The translations under genes and the position numbers were made by a program. This document shows positions 8,972 through 17,600 of a stretch of DNA of 64,000 bases, in pieces. Source of the stretch: Hydrogenoanaerobacterium sp032017025 (lineage in GTDB: Bacteria; Bacillota; Clostridia; Oscillospirales; Ruminococcaceae); contig NZ_DALZQO010000014.1 in assembly GCF_032017025.1 (NCBI RefSeq), forward strand, positions 11,645 to 75,644, written 5' to 3'. The notes under the pieces were generated by a model, which was not told where the DNA came from, ran no database searches, and was given only the letters and a program-made list of their open reading frames with translations. Every line of letters begins with the position of its first letter. The first letter of the stretch is position 1.

Positions 8972-8988
8972 TATATGAATACAAAAAA

Positions 8989-9029
8989 ACAGCTATGCGT
9001 TAGAACAGTTCTTGCATAGCTGTCTTTTT
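8989..9029 (+). terminator. terminator of the flgM operon
   Basis: ACAGCTATGC (8989-8998) pairs with GCATAGCTGT (9014-9023) and is followed by CTTTTTC. It separates flgM-yviE from fliW-csrA. Confidence 0.88.
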
Positions 9030-9078
9030 CGTTGTATCATCAGCTGATTTTGTATATCAATCTGAAAGGTGTGGTTTT

Positions 9079-9519
9079 ATGGTGAAAATTGAGACGAGAG
9101 ATTTCGGCATTGTCGAGATCGATGAAAAAGAGCTGATTTATTTCAGTCAATCGGTTTATGGCTTTGAGCATCTTTCGAACTATGTACTTCTCGCAGACGA
9201 AGCTATGGGAGAAAGTATTCGGTGGCTTCAATCGGCAGAGGATAAAGATGTTTGCTTTATTGTAATAAATCCCGCCGAACTTTTTGCGGATTATGCACCT
9301 GTTATACCGCAAGAGATACGCCTTGAGCTGCATGCAAAACCAGGTGACCATCTGGATTGCTGGGCAATTGCGGTGATTTGCCCGGACTTTAAAAAGTCGA
9401 CGGTTAATCTAAAAAGCCCAATTATCATCAATCGTGAAAAAATGAACGGCGTTCAGCTGATTCTGGAACAGAACTATTCCATTCGCACCCCCCTCTTTGA
9501 CCAAAAGAAGGGGGTGTAA
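9079..9519 (+). CDS. fliW: flagellar assembly factor FliW
   Basis: Protein of 146 residues that binds unassembled flagellin or, when flagellin is exported, binds CsrA and relieves its block on flagellin translation (established in Bacillus). It shows the family pattern: an N-terminal IETRDFGIVEIDEKELIYF strand region, GFEHLSNYVLL, and a conserved INPAELFADY. It is followed by csrA with only 4 bp between the genes. Confidence 0.95.
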   Translation: MVKIETRDFGIVEIDEKELIYFSQSVYGFEHLSNYVLLADEAMGESIRWLQSAEDKDVCFIVINPAELFADYAPVIPQEIRLELHAKPGDHLDCWAIAVICPDFKKSTVNLKSPIIINREKMNGVQLILEQNYSIRTPLFDQKKGV

Positions 9520-9523
9520 GAAG

Positions 9524-9757
9524 ATGCTTATTTTATCGCGTAAAAGCGGTGAATCTTTGATGATCGGCAACGACATCGAGATTATTATAACCGAGATAAG
9601 CGGTGATAAGGTGCGCCTTGGCATCGTTGCCCCCAAAGATGTTGAAATTTACCGCAAAGAGCTATACCTCACCATAGAGAGCAACCGGCAGGCGGTTGAT
9701 AAAGTTGACTCTAAGAATCTACTGCAGTTTATGAGCAGCTTCAAGCATCCTGACTAA
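9524..9757 (+). CDS. csrA: translational regulator CsrA
   Basis: RNA-binding dimer of 77 residues beginning MLILSRKSGESLMIG, with the VRLGIVAPKDVEIYRKELY core. It binds GGA motifs, usually in hairpin loops or over Shine-Dalgarno sites. ATG at 9524 follows AAGGGGG; an in-frame start at 9497 would overlap fliW and is rejected. Candidate targets in this window are the flagellin leader (2193-2281) and possibly the two ATGGAG leaders at 10560 and 53367. Its stop overlaps the convergent PilZ-like gene by 4 bp. Confidence 0.96.
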   Translation: MLILSRKSGESLMIGNDIEIIITEISGDKVRLGIVAPKDVEIYRKELYLTIESNRQAVDKVDSKNLLQFMSSFKHPD

Positions 9758-10380
9758 AACTGCAGATCCTCAGGCAAAGCTTCTTTTTCGTTGAGCTCGG
9801 CCAGATAACTCTCCAAGTTTCTAACCGAGGCGGAGGAGATGCTTACTACTTTGCATAAATAGCTGGTTGCAAGCGAGCTAAAGCGAATTTTTTCGGTCAC
9901 CTCCGCAACTACCTGCTTAAACACAAAGGGGCTGGTAAGGTTGACCATTAACTTTTGCCCAACGTCAATCTGCTCTATAGATAAAACCTTAATGGATTCT
10001 TCGCTCAAATAGTAGATGGTTCCAGATATTTTTGGTGCATGGTAGAACGAGAAAAAAGGTTTATACTCATAAAGTGCCAGTTTTGTGTGCACGCACACGT
10101 TTGCAGTGAAAATTTTCCTCGCCTGAGCCAAAAGCTCATCTGATATCGAGGTAATCCTCAGCAGCTTCCCCGAAGACAGATAAACAAGCCCTTTAAAGCA
10201 AAAGGACTCCTCACCGTTGAGCAACAGTGTGACTTGAACGGGAGTTTCTAATTTAAGCAAAGGGACAAATTCATTTTTAAAATCAACGGTGTTTCCCTCC
10301 GGGGGGATACAGACACTACCGTATTCCAACAGCTCATCGTCTTCAGATTTTAAGACGGCATCAAGAAAAATGGGGTACAT
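9754..10380 (-). CDS. degenerate PilZ-like protein
   Basis: Protein of 208 residues with two beta-rich halves. The C-terminal half (about 115-200) has the layout of a PilZ barrel (GTIYYLSEESIKVLS, then GQKLMVNL) but lacks both the RxxxR switch and the D/NxSxxG motif, so it may not bind c-di-GMP. It resembles the PilZ protein at 54016-54651 in length and architecture. GAGGAG precedes its ATG. A sigma-28-type promoter lies upstream on the minus strand. Function unknown; YcgR-like regulation of the motor is one possibility. Confidence 0.5.
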   Translation of the reverse strand: MYPIFLDAVLKSEDDELLEYGSVCIPPEGNTVDFKNEFVPLLKLETPVQVTLLLNGEESFCFKGLVYLSSGKLLRITSISDELLAQARKIFTANVCVHTKLALYEYKPFFSFYHAPKISGTIYYLSEESIKVLSIEQIDVGQKLMVNLTSPFVFKQVVAEVTEKIRFSSLATSYLCKVVSISSASVRNLESYLAELNEKEALPEDLQF

Positions 10381-10458
10381 ATTATCGAATGGCTCCTCTC
10401 AAACTTGGAGCATCCCTGCTTTGCAAGGTCTGCCAGTTATTATTACTATCATATTACA

Positions 10459-10485
10459 TAATCGGCATTTTGCATAGTATCATTA
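10459..10485 (-). promoter_or_regulatory. sigma-28-type promoter of the PilZ-like gene
   Basis: On the minus strand TAATGATA (10485-10478), 11 bp, GCCGATTA (10466-10459). The downstream half is identical to that of the cheA promoter. Confidence 0.55.
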
Positions 10486-10559
10486 GTAAATTCATCAGAT
10501 CATTTTTTTATGAGAAGTAATTTAGTTGATTTGCCGGAGGAAAGGCAGTAAGATTGTAA

Positions 10560-10660
10560 GCTCTTATCGTTTATCTTTTTTGCAAGATGAGAGCGCGGTT
10601 TTATTAAATTTTTTACACTCAAGGTGTTATATGCCGATGCTTAGCGGCAGAATGGAGCTT
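10560..10660 (+). promoter_or_regulatory. structured leader element, copy A
   Basis: Three hairpins in a row: GCTCTTATC (10560-10568) with GATGAGAGC (10586-10594), ACAC/GTGT (10615-10627), and GCCG (10633-10636) with CGGC (10645-10648). They are followed by GAATGGAGCTT just before the ATG at 10664. The same order and much of the sequence recur at 53367-53465 before an unrelated gene. Differences between copies fall mainly in loops. The ATGGAG sequence fits a CsrA site over the Shine-Dalgarno. No known RNA family was recognised. Confidence 0.55.
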
Positions 10661-10663
10661 AAT

Positions 10664-11131
10664 ATGAACGATATTAAACATATCATGGACCTGCTTGGAC
10701 AAAAGAAAGAATTGTTTACAGAATACGAAAGGATAACAAACGATATGCTTACCTGCTCGGTTGAGGAGCTGGAGGCTTTCATGAGCAGACGCGGAGAGCT
10801 GATTAAAGAAATAGATGCAGTCGTCAGGCAGATAACAGAGGTTTGCGAGCAGGATGACACCGGTTTGTATGGTCAAGCAGTTAAGAACAAATGCAGCAGA
10901 AGTGAACTGCCGGAGTATCTGGTTTGCATTTTTGATTTTGCGCAAACAATCTTTGCTGTAATGAACCGTGTGGCAAACATTGAGCCGCAAATTATGGAGC
11001 GTTTGCTGCAATGCAGAGACGAACTGGAACAGAAGATTAAAAGCACAAACAACGCACCTAAAATTGCGAAATACCTTACTACAGTAGACCCAACCTTTGA
11101 GGCCGGAACGTTTTTAAACTCAAAAAAATAA
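10664..11131 (+). CDS. FliT-like flagellar chaperone (tentative)
   Basis: Acidic helical protein of 155 residues with a coiled-coil character throughout. It has no signal or membrane segment. Position directly upstream of fliD and fliS suggests a FliT- or FlgN-type chaperone, perhaps for FliD; sequence alone does not prove it. ATG at 10664 follows ATGGAGC. In-frame upstream ATGs at 10631 and 10637 lie inside the structured leader, and the conservation pattern of that leader fits RNA rather than protein. Confidence 0.55.
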   Translation: MNDIKHIMDLLGQKKELFTEYERITNDMLTCSVEELEAFMSRRGELIKEIDAVVRQITEVCEQDDTGLYGQAVKNKCSRSELPEYLVCIFDFAQTIFAVMNRVANIEPQIMERLLQCRDELEQKIKSTNNAPKIAKYLTTVDPTFEAGTFLNSKK

Positions 11132-11151
11132 ATAAAAATTATAAAAAACAC

Positions 11152-11178
11152 TCTATTTTTGTCGAATCATTCCGATAA
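11152..11178 (+). promoter_or_regulatory. sigma-28-type promoter of fliD
   Basis: TCTATTTT at 11152-11159, 11 bp, TCCGATAA at 11171-11178. The downstream half matches 7 of 8 consensus positions. Confidence 0.65.
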
Positions 11179-11250
11179 TAGTATTAGAGTATAAAATTCA
11201 CAGCTTTTTTCGATAGAAGCATTTTATAGTGAAAAAGGAGGATTATAGAA

Positions 11251-14085
11251 ATGGCAATTAATTCTTTGACGGGCTATAGCTCCACAAGCAATGGGCTTTC
11301 AGGCCTTGTCTCCGGTATGGATACTCAATCCATGGTCGATAAATTGCTTTCAGGAACACAATCGAAAATAGATAAGCAAAACGCGGCGAGACAGCAGCTT
11401 TTGTGGAAACAGGAAATTTACCGCGATGTAATTTCCAGTATCCACAACTTTCAAACTAATTTCTTTAGCTTCTCAAAGCCGGAAACCAACCTTCTGTCCC
11501 AAAAGTTCTTTAACAGTATGGCCGCTGCCTACAAGTCAGATGCGGTAAAAATTTCCGCCACCAATTCTGCGCAGGCGGGCAAACTTACCATAAACAGCAT
11601 CAAGCAGCTTGCCTCGGCTTACAAACAGACATCTACGCACCCGGTAACCGGTGAGCTGAGCGGTACAGTTAGTACAGATAAGTTTCAAGAAATTAGAGAT
11701 ATGAAACGAAAAATAACCATCAATGTCGGCGATACGACGGAAAGCATTGAGTTTTCGGGGGGCAGCAATGAAGCTGTTGTAGCTGACATCAATGCAAAAA
11801 TTGCAGCAAATACCGAATTGAATGGTAAAGTCACGGCTAAACTAAGCGGCGGAAAACTGGTGCTCGAAGCAACAGATGCCAGCCAGTCGGTCAAGGTGAG
11901 CGGCTCTGCCGAAAATTTAGAAGTTCTCGGCTTGAAGGACGGGCAGTCCGGTACCGGTAGTATCAGCGGCACAATTGATCTTTCGAAGGCCGCGCCGAAA
12001 ATCAAAGTAATTTTGGATGGTGTGGAAAAAACCATAGAATTAAGCGATGCGGCGGTAAAAGACAAAGATGGTAATACTCTTGTGGCAGGTACAGCCGCAG
12101 CAATAGCAGAAAACCTAAAAAACTCCATTACCAAAGCATTTGGCAACGGAATAGACGTTAAGTACGACGGTGGGAAAATCACGCTCAGCACCACTGGCAG
12201 CAGGCAGGTGACCGTCTCCGGCGCAGGAGGCTCCGCGGGGCTTGCTGTATTGGGTCTGAAGGAAGGTCAGTCCAATAAAACCAACCTGAATATGAAGTTG
12301 GGCGATATCAATTTTGGTCAAAAACTGCAGGGCAGCACCTTTAGTTTTACCATTAACGGAACAAAAATTGAAGCCACCAAGAACGACACACTTTCTTCGG
12401 TAATAAACCGCATCAACTCCAGCCAGGCAGGGGTAACGGTTTCTTATTCTTCTCTGCAAGATAGCTTTACCATGGAATCAAAAACAATGGGTGAGGGTGT
12501 AAAAATTGACATGGAGCAGGATGTCGGTAATCTGCTGACGGTCATGTTTGGTCAGAGTAGCAGCGGCAGTGCACTGGGCGTACCGATGAGAAACCCAAAT
12601 ATCCATGCAGAAAATAGCGTTAACATGCCCGCCGATTTAAAAACAGGCGAGTTCCGCCTCAATATAAATGGGCGAGATATTACCGTTAAGCTGCCGGAAA
12701 AAGAGGATGGCTCTGATTACACCGCGGAGGAGGCAGTTGCCCACATCAACGAAGAGCTCAAAAGCATAGCAGGCGTTGATAAAAATGGCAATGCAAATAT
12801 TGGGCTGAGCCTAGATGCGGGCAAAGTCAGTTTAAAATCTGCTGAGGGATTTAACGTAACATTTTCTCAAGCGAATGTAGATGATGCTGCGTTTACAAAA
12901 GCACTGGGCTTTGCCGCGGGTCAAAATCAGCGTGTTACAGATACAACATCAATGAGTGATCTGGGGTTAACGTCCGGTAGCATACAAATTGGTGGAACAG
13001 CAATCAATTTGAGCAGCTATACAACTTTTGCCGATTTTAAGACTGCTTTGGATAACGCTGCTAAGGGAGCCGGCGGCTCTGTAGTGTTCGATGAACAGAC
13101 GGGCGTACTGGGCATTATGGGTACAACGTCACAGTTTACAGTGGAAGGTAACGATGATGCTGGCAAGGCGGCGATGGAGAAACTTTTCGGCGTTGATCAA
13201 ATGGTGCTTAACAGCACCGCGCTTTCCAGCCCTCTCGAAACTCAAGGTGAAAACGCAATTCTTACGGTAAACGGGCAAGAAATTGTACGTAACACCAACA
13301 GCTTTACCATTGATGGGCTAAATATTGAGCTAGTGGAGAAATTTAACGAGGCGAAAGACCCAAATCAAAAAATTGAGGTTAACACCACGCGTGATACCGA
13401 GCAAACTTATAAGGGCATTGAGAGCTTCGTCAACGAGTACAACAAACTAATCGACAAGCTCAATAAGCTCATAGATGAGGATAACGAATACAGCAAGTAT
13501 CCGCCCCTCACCGCAGCCCAGAAAAAAGAAATGAGCGAAAAAGAGGTTGAGCTGTGGGAGGAGAAATCTAAAACCGGTCTTGTTCGTAAAGATTCAATTA
13601 TTTCGAGCATTCTCGGTGATATGCGCATGGCGCTGTTCCAAAAGCCGGATGATGCTAAGTTTGCTCTATACGAAATCGGAATCAGCACCTCAAACAACTG
13701 GAAGGATAAGGGCAAACTGGTAATCAGTGACCCCGAGGCGCTTAAGCTTGCGCTATCAACCGATCCATCGGAAGTAGAAAAGCTGTTTACAGATACAAAC
13801 AAAGGTTTGGCGGCAACAGTCAACGACATCATGGAAAAAGCCACGAAGGCAAACAGTGGTTCACCCGGTTCTCTGGTATCGCTTGCAGGTATCAAGGGGG
13901 CGACGCTTGATAAAAACAGCTCGTTGGATAAACAGCTGAAAGACATCGATGATAAAATTGCAAACCTGAAAAGAACTTATGAAACCGAGAAAACAAGATA
14001 TTGGAAGCAGTTTAATGCAATGGAACAAATGATTTCTAATATGAACCAGCAGAGCTCATGGCTTATGCAACAGTTTGCTTCCTAA
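11251..14085 (+). CDS. fliD: flagellar filament cap protein FliD
   Basis: Filament cap of 944 residues, about twice the usual 450-550. The N-terminus (GLVSGMDTQSMVDKLLSG) and the C-terminal region (YKGIESFVNEYNKLIDKLN, then a coiled coil to QQSSWLMQQFAS) are typical. The extra length comes from repeated middle domains: two adjacent units of about 110 residues each end in LGLKDGQS or LGLKEGQS (near residues 230 and 340), and a third ends in LGFAAGQNQ (near 560). These probably extend the exposed D2/D3 part of the cap. ATG follows AAGGAGG. fliS follows 19 bp later. Confidence 0.95.
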   Translation: MAINSLTGYSSTSNGLSGLVSGMDTQSMVDKLLSGTQSKIDKQNAARQQLLWKQEIYRDVISSIHNFQTNFFSFSKPETNLLSQKFFNSMAAAYKSDAVKISATNSAQAGKLTINSIKQLASAYKQTSTHPVTGELSGTVSTDKFQEIRDMKRKITINVGDTTESIEFSGGSNEAVVADINAKIAANTELNGKVTAKLSGGKLVLEATDASQSVKVSGSAENLEVLGLKDGQSGTGSISGTIDLSKAAPKIKVILDGVEKTIELSDAAVKDKDGNTLVAGTAAAIAENLKNSITKAFGNGIDVKYDGGKITLSTTGSRQVTVSGAGGSAGLAVLGLKEGQSNKTNLNMKLGDINFGQKLQGSTFSFTINGTKIEATKNDTLSSVINRINSSQAGVTVSYSSLQDSFTMESKTMGEGVKIDMEQDVGNLLTVMFGQSSSGSALGVPMRNPNIHAENSVNMPADLKTGEFRLNINGRDITVKLPEKEDGSDYTAEEAVAHINEELKSIAGVDKNGNANIGLSLDAGKVSLKSAEGFNVTFSQANVDDAAFTKALGFAAGQNQRVTDTTSMSDLGLTSGSIQIGGTAINLSSYTTFADFKTALDNAAKGAGGSVVFDEQTGVLGIMGTTSQFTVEGNDDAGKAAMEKLFGVDQMVLNSTALSSPLETQGENAILTVNGQEIVRNTNSFTIDGLNIELVEKFNEAKDPNQKIEVNTTRDTEQTYKGIESFVNEYNKLIDKLNKLIDEDNEYSKYPPLTAAQKKEMSEKEVELWEEKSKTGLVRKDSIISSILGDMRMALFQKPDDAKFALYEIGISTSNNWKDKGKLVISDPEALKLALSTDPSEVEKLFTDTNKGLAATVNDIMEKATKANSGSPGSLVSLAGIKGATLDKNSSLDKQLKDIDDKIANLKRTYETEKTRYWKQFNAMEQMISNMNQQSSWLMQQFAS

Positions 14086-14104
14086 AACGAGGTGAAGATT
14101 TTTT

Positions 14105-14479
14105 ATGGTAAATCCTTATGAAAAATACAAAGAACAGTCGATTATGACTATGACGCAAGGCGAAATGGTAGTGCGGCTGTACGAAGAGGTTATCAACCAG
14201 CTGAGCAGGGCGATTATTTGTATTGGTGAAAAGGATATTGAGGGCAGCAACATCTCTTTGCAAAAATCCCAAAGAATCATCAATTATCTGAAATCGACAT
14301 TGAATTACAATTACGAAGTTTCGGGTAATCTTTCAAACCTGTACGATTTCTTCAACGAACAGATTATCAAAAGTAACATTAAAAAAGATGTTCAGCCAAT
14401 TGACCAAATTCTTCCCTTAATTTCTGAATTAAAAGATACCTTCGCACAGGGCGAAAGGCTTTCGCGTATGCAGCAATAA
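14105..14479 (+). CDS. fliS: flagellin export chaperone FliS
   Basis: Four-helix chaperone of 124 residues that binds the flagellin C-terminus before export. It starts MVNPYEKYKEQSIMTMTQGE and contains VRLYEEVINQLSRA, the standard FliS opening. It ends the fliD operon before a strong terminator. Confidence 0.96.
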   Translation: MVNPYEKYKEQSIMTMTQGEMVVRLYEEVINQLSRAIICIGEKDIEGSNISLQKSQRIINYLKSTLNYNYEVSGNLSNLYDFFNEQIIKSNIKKDVQPIDQILPLISELKDTFAQGERLSRMQQ

Positions 14480-14504
14480 GCTGTGTAAAGATTAATTGCC
14501 TATC

Positions 14505-14534
14505 AAAAAAGTTCTGCTGATGCAGAACTTTTTT
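14505..14534 (+). terminator. terminator after fliS
   Basis: AAAAAAGTTCTGC pairs with GCAGAACTTTTTT across a TGAT loop. Confidence 0.93.
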
Positions 14535-14543
14535 GTATTTTCA

Positions 14544-14570
14544 TTAATTTTTGTAGGAATGTGTCGATAA
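14544..14570 (+). promoter_or_regulatory. sigma-28-type promoter of the surface-protein/sortase pair
   Basis: TTAATTTT at 14544-14551, 11 bp, GTCGATAA at 14563-14570: 7 of 8 in the downstream half and exact spacing. It lies 53 bp before the ATG and directly after a strong terminator, so it is probably the promoter for the genes at 14623-19814 and perhaps flgB-flgC. Confidence 0.65.
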
Positions 14571-14622
14571 AAGGATTGAAGATAATTATAAAAATCCGAA
14601 AAGAATTCGGGGAGGATAGATT

Positions 14623-17600
14623 ATGAAACGATATTTAGCTTTCTTCTTGGCACTGGTTTTGCTGTTTACCGTTCCCGAAGCAGCTTTTGTTACAATGGCA
14701 GCCCCTGCTTCGGCGGTGCCCGAGGTGAAGTTTGTGGGCAGCGAATCTGCTACTGCCGCCGACGTAATCGAGGGTAACGGGGCCGAGGTGTCTATCGGCA
14801 CGTCTACTCAATATACCCTTGGCTCACCACCGTTTATCATTCAAGGCATGGGCGGTACGGCAGCGGCAGAGAACATTACTTACAACAACGCTACCAAAAG
14901 CTTTAGCACAAAAGAGGGAGCGGCAGGCACAAAACCCGAGGGCATGGAAAGGATGGAATCATATTCCATAACAGCAAACTTCTTTGCCATTACTGCGACG
15001 GGTACCGCCTTGGAAAGCTGGAACGATGGAGCCATGGCGGTTGATGTAACAAGCGAAAGCCGTATGGCGATTTTGGAAAAGAGTAGTATTAAAATTAAGG
15101 CAGATAGCGATGAAAAAGAAGGCAATGTAAGGTTTTCAGTCGTAGGCACCCCTACCGGTGCTTTTTCGCGGTATAAAGATGGTGCAACGATTTCAGGCCA
15201 AAGGGCAACAGGCGGCAAAGACCCCAGGCCGCTGGAGGTGAACTTTTGGGACGGCAGCAGTGAAGGGCAAAAAACCGACATCAAGCTGCTGGTTTACACC
15301 AAGCAAGGCACTATCATACCCGACAGCGTTCCCGAGAAAAAAGAATATAAAGTAACCGCAGGAACCACCTACGAAATTGTGTTCAGCACTGCACCCTCTA
15401 GCCCCATGATTATGCGTGTATGGAGTGCAAAAGCTGCCGCATCGCAGCTTGCTAAAGCAGTGGTAAACGATGTAACAAAAAGCAAGTACGTGATCCTCAC
15501 CAATAAAAGTGATGATTACAACTGGATTACCACTGAGTTTAAGTTGGCAACCGAGGTACCGTACTTCGGTGCAAAGTTTGATATCGATTGGGTGTGGGAG
15601 TGGGATCAGAATGACCCGTATGGTTCTGCGGCCATCGAAAAAATTGATAACGACGGCAGTACCGATGACCAAAATAAAACCATAAAAACAACAAGAGCAA
15701 AAGTACATAAGCAGGAATCTGACGTAAAAGGCATACTAAAAGCAAAGATCACTTGCCTGATTGATGGAAAGCCCGTTGCGGACAGTGTAACAGAGGCAGA
15801 GGTTCCTATCACTGTAAAGGGTAAGGGGCGGCCTGCCTACATCAAGCTGCTGACCCAGCAGGTGGGCGGCAAAGACCCAACTAACATTGCTCCCACAGAA
15901 GGGGCATCGAATAAAATTGAAAACATCCCCAAAAACATGGATGTTTACGATAACTCGGTGACCGGTGCAACGGAAACAACCAACCTGCCTTACCGCTTTT
16001 ATTCCACCATGTATATGGGCGAGAAAAATGCGGCGGCAGAATATGTTATCATTCACGCGGATGACCCCAACGTTCTGAAAATTTTTATGGATGGACAGCC
16101 CGCTGCCTATGCCTACAATACAAAGGTGAACAACCCCAACCCTAAAGGCGTTGGCAGTATAGACCTTGAATTTGTAGCAGCGAAAGAGGGCAGTACCCGT
16201 ATTTTCTTTGATTTTTATTGCAAAGGCAACGGCGGACGTATTGAGAAATACCAAACCATTGAAACTCCCATCATTTCGGTGCAGGACACTACTCCGCGTA
16301 AGGACGCTACGCTTGCATCTCTGACACTGCGTCGAAACAATGACAAGTTGTTTGGGCTGATTGCGGGTGAGGAGTATGATTACGGCTTTAAGCCCGAAAC
16401 CACACAGTATAAGTTTGAGGTACCCTTTCGTGATACAGCTAAAATTACACTGGTGCCTGTATTGAATGATAAAAAGGCAAAGAAAACAATAGAAGTTGAG
16501 ATTGTGGCTGTTGATGGCACAAAGCAAACATCAGAAGTGGAAAGCGGCAAGCCAATCACGGTGAACCTGCCCGACGAGGGTGATACCGCAACGGTGCGCA
16601 TTACGACCACTGCTCAAAACCCTTCGATTAAAATGATCTACAAGCTGGAAATTACAAGGGCATATAAAAGTATAGACTCTACGCTCAAGGATCTGAAAAT
16701 CTCGAACAGCAAGGACACCGCGCAGAAAAACTTACTGACGGGCTTTAAAGGCAGCCAGACAAGCTATGAGCTTTCCGTACCATACAGTGTGAAGCAGGTG
16801 CGGGTACAAGCCACCCCCAACTTTATTGAGGCAAAGGCTGAAATTATAAGCCCCGAACCAAAAAAGCAGAACATACTGAGCAGCACAGCCGATTTAATAG
16901 ACCTTGGCTACGGTGAGGGCGTCAACCCTACAGACATTAAGGTTAAGGTAACGGCTGAAAACGAAGCTTATGCAACCGAGTACTCAGTTGCCGTGCGCCG
17001 GCTTGATCCAAGTACAATTGCTACGCTCGATAGTCTCATCATCACCGATAATGCGGAAAACCCCATCACCTTTACCCCAAAGTTTAATAAAGATACCTTG
17101 GTGTATGAGATGCAAATCCCTTATGCAGTAGACTCAATTAAGGTGAAGGCAAAGCCGACTGACGCTAATGTCAGCTCCATCAAGGTGCGTGATGTTTACA
17201 AGAGCGATGATGAAACCAAACAGTGGGTTGATCTGAAATCCGATGTGCTTTCGGCAAAAATCCTCGTAGACAGCACTACGGACGAAAAGCCTGTGTTCAA
17301 TATTCCCATCAAGGTTACTGCGGAAGATGAGAAAACTGAAGTAATCTACGAGCTGGAAATTACCAGAGAAAAACCCAGTGACGAAGCGTCGCTTACCTCG
17401 CTGGATATCGTAGACCAGAACAAAAAGGTTATTGAATACGATTTCTACCCCGATACCATGCAATACACCATTCCGGTTGCATACGAATCGGAAAGTGTCA
17501 TGTTTACCCCAAAGGCGGCTTTTTACGCACCGTACGAAATTACAATCAACGGCAAAAAAATTAAGAACGGGCAGCAAAGCTATGCGTTTAAACTAGGTAA

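Noticed and set aside
13407..13946. Minus-strand ORF of 179 codons inside fliD
   Set aside because: Shadow of the fliD reading frame, Ser/Leu-rich with no recognisable domain.
15736..16527. Minus-strand ORF of 263 codons inside the cadherin-like gene
   Set aside because: Cys/Phe/Val-rich shadow opposite a strong coding frame with clear domain repeats.
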